The position numbers were made by a program, and so were the translations under genes. Positions 5,421 through 6,157 of a stretch of 6,157 nt of DNA are shown here, piece by piece (position 1 is the first letter of the stretch; each line of letters begins with the position of its first letter). The stretch covers positions 1 to 6,157 of the forward strand of contig CAZVYN010000125.1 of assembly GCA_964631125.1 (NCBI GenBank), written 5' to 3'. Under the pieces are notes generated by a model that worked only from the letters and a program-made list of their open reading frames with translations, ran no database searches and had not been told where the DNA came from. The stretch comes from CAZVYN01 sp964631125 (GTDB lineage: Bacteria > Eisenbacteria > RBG-16-71-46 > CAIMUX01).

Positions 5421-5676
5421 AACGACGCGCCCTCCCTCCGTTCTTCTGTGCCAACAGGATGTAGTAGCCAACCGGGTCTGGACGACGTCTGCGTCGCCAC
5501 CTCGCCCCGATTCGCTCCCCAGGGCTCGTACGACCACGATATCCACGGCAGTTCAGCCAATTCGCGAGGCGGTGGTCGTTTTTCTGCCAAGTGGTGACAC
5601 CGCAGAACCCACGGCGAGTGTACATATTCGCTCGCGTCATGTTTCTGCGCGGCACCGGGTTGCACCGATCGAACAT
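5413..5676 (-). CDS. Small basic protein of unknown function, first gene of a two-gene operon
   Basis: I do not recognise this 87-residue protein. It is strongly basic: MFDRCNPVPRRNMTRANMYT at the start, NDHRLANWLNCRGYRGRTSP in the middle, a run RWRRRRRP, and DPVGYYILLAQKNGGRARRY at the end. No membrane segment or signal peptide is evident; the cysteines are at C5, C25 and about C43. The start is well supported by AAGGAG (complement of 5683-5688), six bases before ATG 5676, the best Shine-Dalgarno in the window after that of HigA. The stop TAA (5415-5413) overlaps the DUF2325-like start, which suggests coupling. An arginine-rich protein of this size could bind nucleic acid, but that is only composition. 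Overlapping minus frames are also open, and frameshifts are common nearby, so the middle of the protein may be misread. Confidence 0.5.
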   Translation of the reverse strand: MFDRCNPVPRRNMTRANMYTRRGFCGVTTWQKNDHRLANWLNCRGYRGRTSPGERIGARWRRRRRPDPVGYYILLAQKNGGRARRYA

Positions 5677-5707
5677 CTTGAACTCCTTCCGATACCTGCC
5701 AATGATT

Positions 5708-5745
5708 GTTGCAACGAAAACCGCCTCAAATTATTGCAGTGCAAT
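5708..5745. promoter_or_regulatory. Two TTGCA-type dyads upstream of the small operon
   Basis: GTTGCAAC (5708-5715) is a perfect palindrome. ATTGCA-G-TGCAAT (5733-5745) is a perfect 6-bp dyad around one base. They share the TTGCA half-site, with centres about 27 bases apart, and lie 20-60 bases upstream of the Shine-Dalgarno of the minus-strand gene starting at 5676. This is where an operator would sit in an AT-rich promoter region. Binding protein unknown. Confidence 0.35.
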
Positions 5746-5783
5746 TGTTTATGGCGATTCTTTTGTTTTTCACTTCTTGACGC

Positions 5784-5813
5784 AAAAAAAATCGCTCCGA
5801 TGAAATCGGAGCG
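5784..5813 (-). terminator. Strong intrinsic terminator on the minus strand
   Basis: On the minus strand CGCTCCGAT pairs perfectly with ATCGGAGCG (5805-5813 and 5793-5801) around a three-base loop, followed after one A by eight Ts (5791-5784). This is a textbook Rho-independent terminator. No recognisable gene lies upstream of it on that strand within the window, so it ends either an untranslated or decayed transcript or acts as an attenuator in the leader of the 5676 operon. Confidence 0.87.
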
Positions 5814-5836
5814 CGACGCGCATGCGCACTTTCTAA

Positions 5837-5883
5837 CTATCTGGAATTCATTTTCTCAACCGCACTGGGCAGACTCCTTCCTT
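5837..5883 (-). other. Shine-Dalgarno followed by two overlapping mini-ORFs
   Basis: On the minus strand AAGGAAGGAG (complement of 5874-5883) precedes GTG 5865 by eight bases. The ORF is only GTG CGG TTG AGA AAA TGA. Its stop overlaps ATG AAT TCC AGA TAG (5851-5837) as ATGA. They end 23 bases before the terminator stem at 5813. They could be leader peptides, or the surviving start signal of a gene whose body is lost. Confidence 0.3.
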
Positions 5884-5936
5884 GCGCGACAATTAAAAAA
5901 CCACCCTTTGAAAACGGAGAAACTCTGAGAATTCAC

Positions 5937-5974
5937 GTTTGTGCAGAAACCGCGTTCTCGTTCCCTGCACAAAC
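5937..5974. repeat. Perfect 10-bp inverted repeat
   Basis: GTTTGTGCAG (5937-5946) and CTGCACAAAC (5965-5974) are exact reverse complements around an 18-base centre. A further degenerate half-site, CGCACAACT, follows at about 5986-5994, making a cluster of three GTGCA-like half-sites. It could be an operator, a recombination or replication site, or an RNA hairpin; nothing nearby decides. Confidence 0.7.
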
Positions 5975-6036
5975 TTCTGAAATCTCGCACAACTCCGCTC
6001 GACCTGCCGGCCGGGGGCGGAGCCCATCAGCTGACG

Positions 6037-6080
6037 AGGTCGGGCCCGTCGCAGGACCCCTCCATGCCGACGGCCGACCT
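6037..6080. repeat. 13-bp hairpin with a two-base bulge
   Basis: AGGTCGG (6037-6043) pairs with CCGACCT (6074-6080), and CCGTCG (6046-6051) with CGACGG (6068-6073). GC (6044-6045) is left as a bulge and 16 bases form the loop. There is no T-tract on either side, so it is not an intrinsic terminator. It is consistent with a structured RNA element or a protein-binding dyad. Confidence 0.6.
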
Positions 6081-6157
6081 ACCGGGTGCTACCTGCGGTC
6101 GCAACCATTTTTCACGCACCGATCGCCGGGTCGGCTCGTCCACCCACCCCTCACCCC

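Larger units (their letters stand above)
5814..6157. other. Region without a convincing protein gene
   Basis: For 344 bases neither strand offers a plausible coding frame. The left part (to about 5990) is more AT-rich than the rest of the window and contains the mini-ORFs and the GTTTGTGCAG inverted repeat. The right part is GC-rich and structured: besides the hairpin at 6037-6080 there is an 11-base imperfect direct repeat, CGACCTGCCGG at 6000-6010 and CGACCTACCGG at 6075-6085. The region could be an untranslated RNA, an intergenic spacer or the edge of another locus starting beyond 6157. Confidence 0.6.

Noticed and set aside
4764..5546. A single 260-residue minus-strand protein
   Set aside because: Only residues from about 43 to 145 look DUF2325-like. 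The upstream part lies within the 87-residue gene in another frame, and the downstream part lies past the restored stop and terminator.
5356..5928. 190-codon plus-strand frame opposite the small operon
   Set aside because: Its sequence shows no recognisable fold, its start lacks a Shine-Dalgarno, it runs through the minus-strand terminator, and the opposite strand has well-placed ribosome-binding sites.
6031..6038. CTGACGAG, resembling the hammerhead ribozyme core
   Set aside because: The following hairpin (6037-6080) is not followed by the required GAA and no matching cleavage-site strand is evident, so the core match is probably chance.
1..6157. CRISPR arrays, tRNA or rRNA genes, transposases
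   Set aside because: No regularly spaced repeats, no T-loop/acceptor arrangement outside coding sequence, no rRNA signature and no transposase motif were seen.

Overview
The window is GC-rich bacterial DNA (apart from a more AT-rich stretch at about 5690-5990) and looks like accessory chromosome rather than a core operon. No gene here fixes the taxon. The codon use and the mix of families would suit an environmental high-GC bacterium (for example Acidobacteriota, Myxococcota or Gemmatimonadota), but that is only a guess. A run of 100 Ns at 2865-2964 shows that this is a scaffold, so every broken gene has to be weighed against assembly or sequencing error.

Layout. From 1 to 745 lies the C-terminal part of a serine beta-lactamase-like hydrolase. 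From about 874 to 4880 lies a dense cluster of toxin-antitoxin (TA) families, mostly damaged. In order: a HigB/DUF891 toxin with a large internal deletion, followed by its intact XRE/HigA antitoxin; an intact DUF4143-type AAA ATPase on the minus strand; divergent from it, a second HigA-like antitoxin with its HTH core deleted; the gap; on the minus strand a HicB antitoxin whose 3' end runs into what looks like the last residues of a HicA toxin; a ParD/Unstab_antitox antitoxin overlapping a ParE toxin by ATGA, the toxin carrying a one-base frameshift; then, on the plus strand, a HTH-DUF433 (VapB45-like) antitoxin with two one-base frameshifts. From 5029 to 5676 lies a small minus-strand operon: an unrecognised basic 87-residue protein and a DUF2325-like protein (one frameshift), closed by a good intrinsic terminator. 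From 5690 to 6157 there is no convincing gene. That stretch holds dyads, two strong hairpins, a perfect minus-strand intrinsic terminator and tiny Shine-Dalgarno-preceded ORFs.

How the parts fit. The cluster reads as a TA graveyard: five TA-type loci in about 4 kb, in which antitoxins (HigA, HicB, ParD) tend to stay readable while toxins are cut or frameshifted. There are two kinds of damage: large internal deletions (HigB, second HigA, HicB-HicA) and one-base deletions. Every small frameshift I could place is a loss of one base, and each can be repaired by lengthening a short run of identical bases. That fits either deletion-biased decay or homopolymer under-calling. The intact ATPase, HigA and hydrolase argue against a uniformly high error rate, but four of the five one-base sites lie right of the gap.
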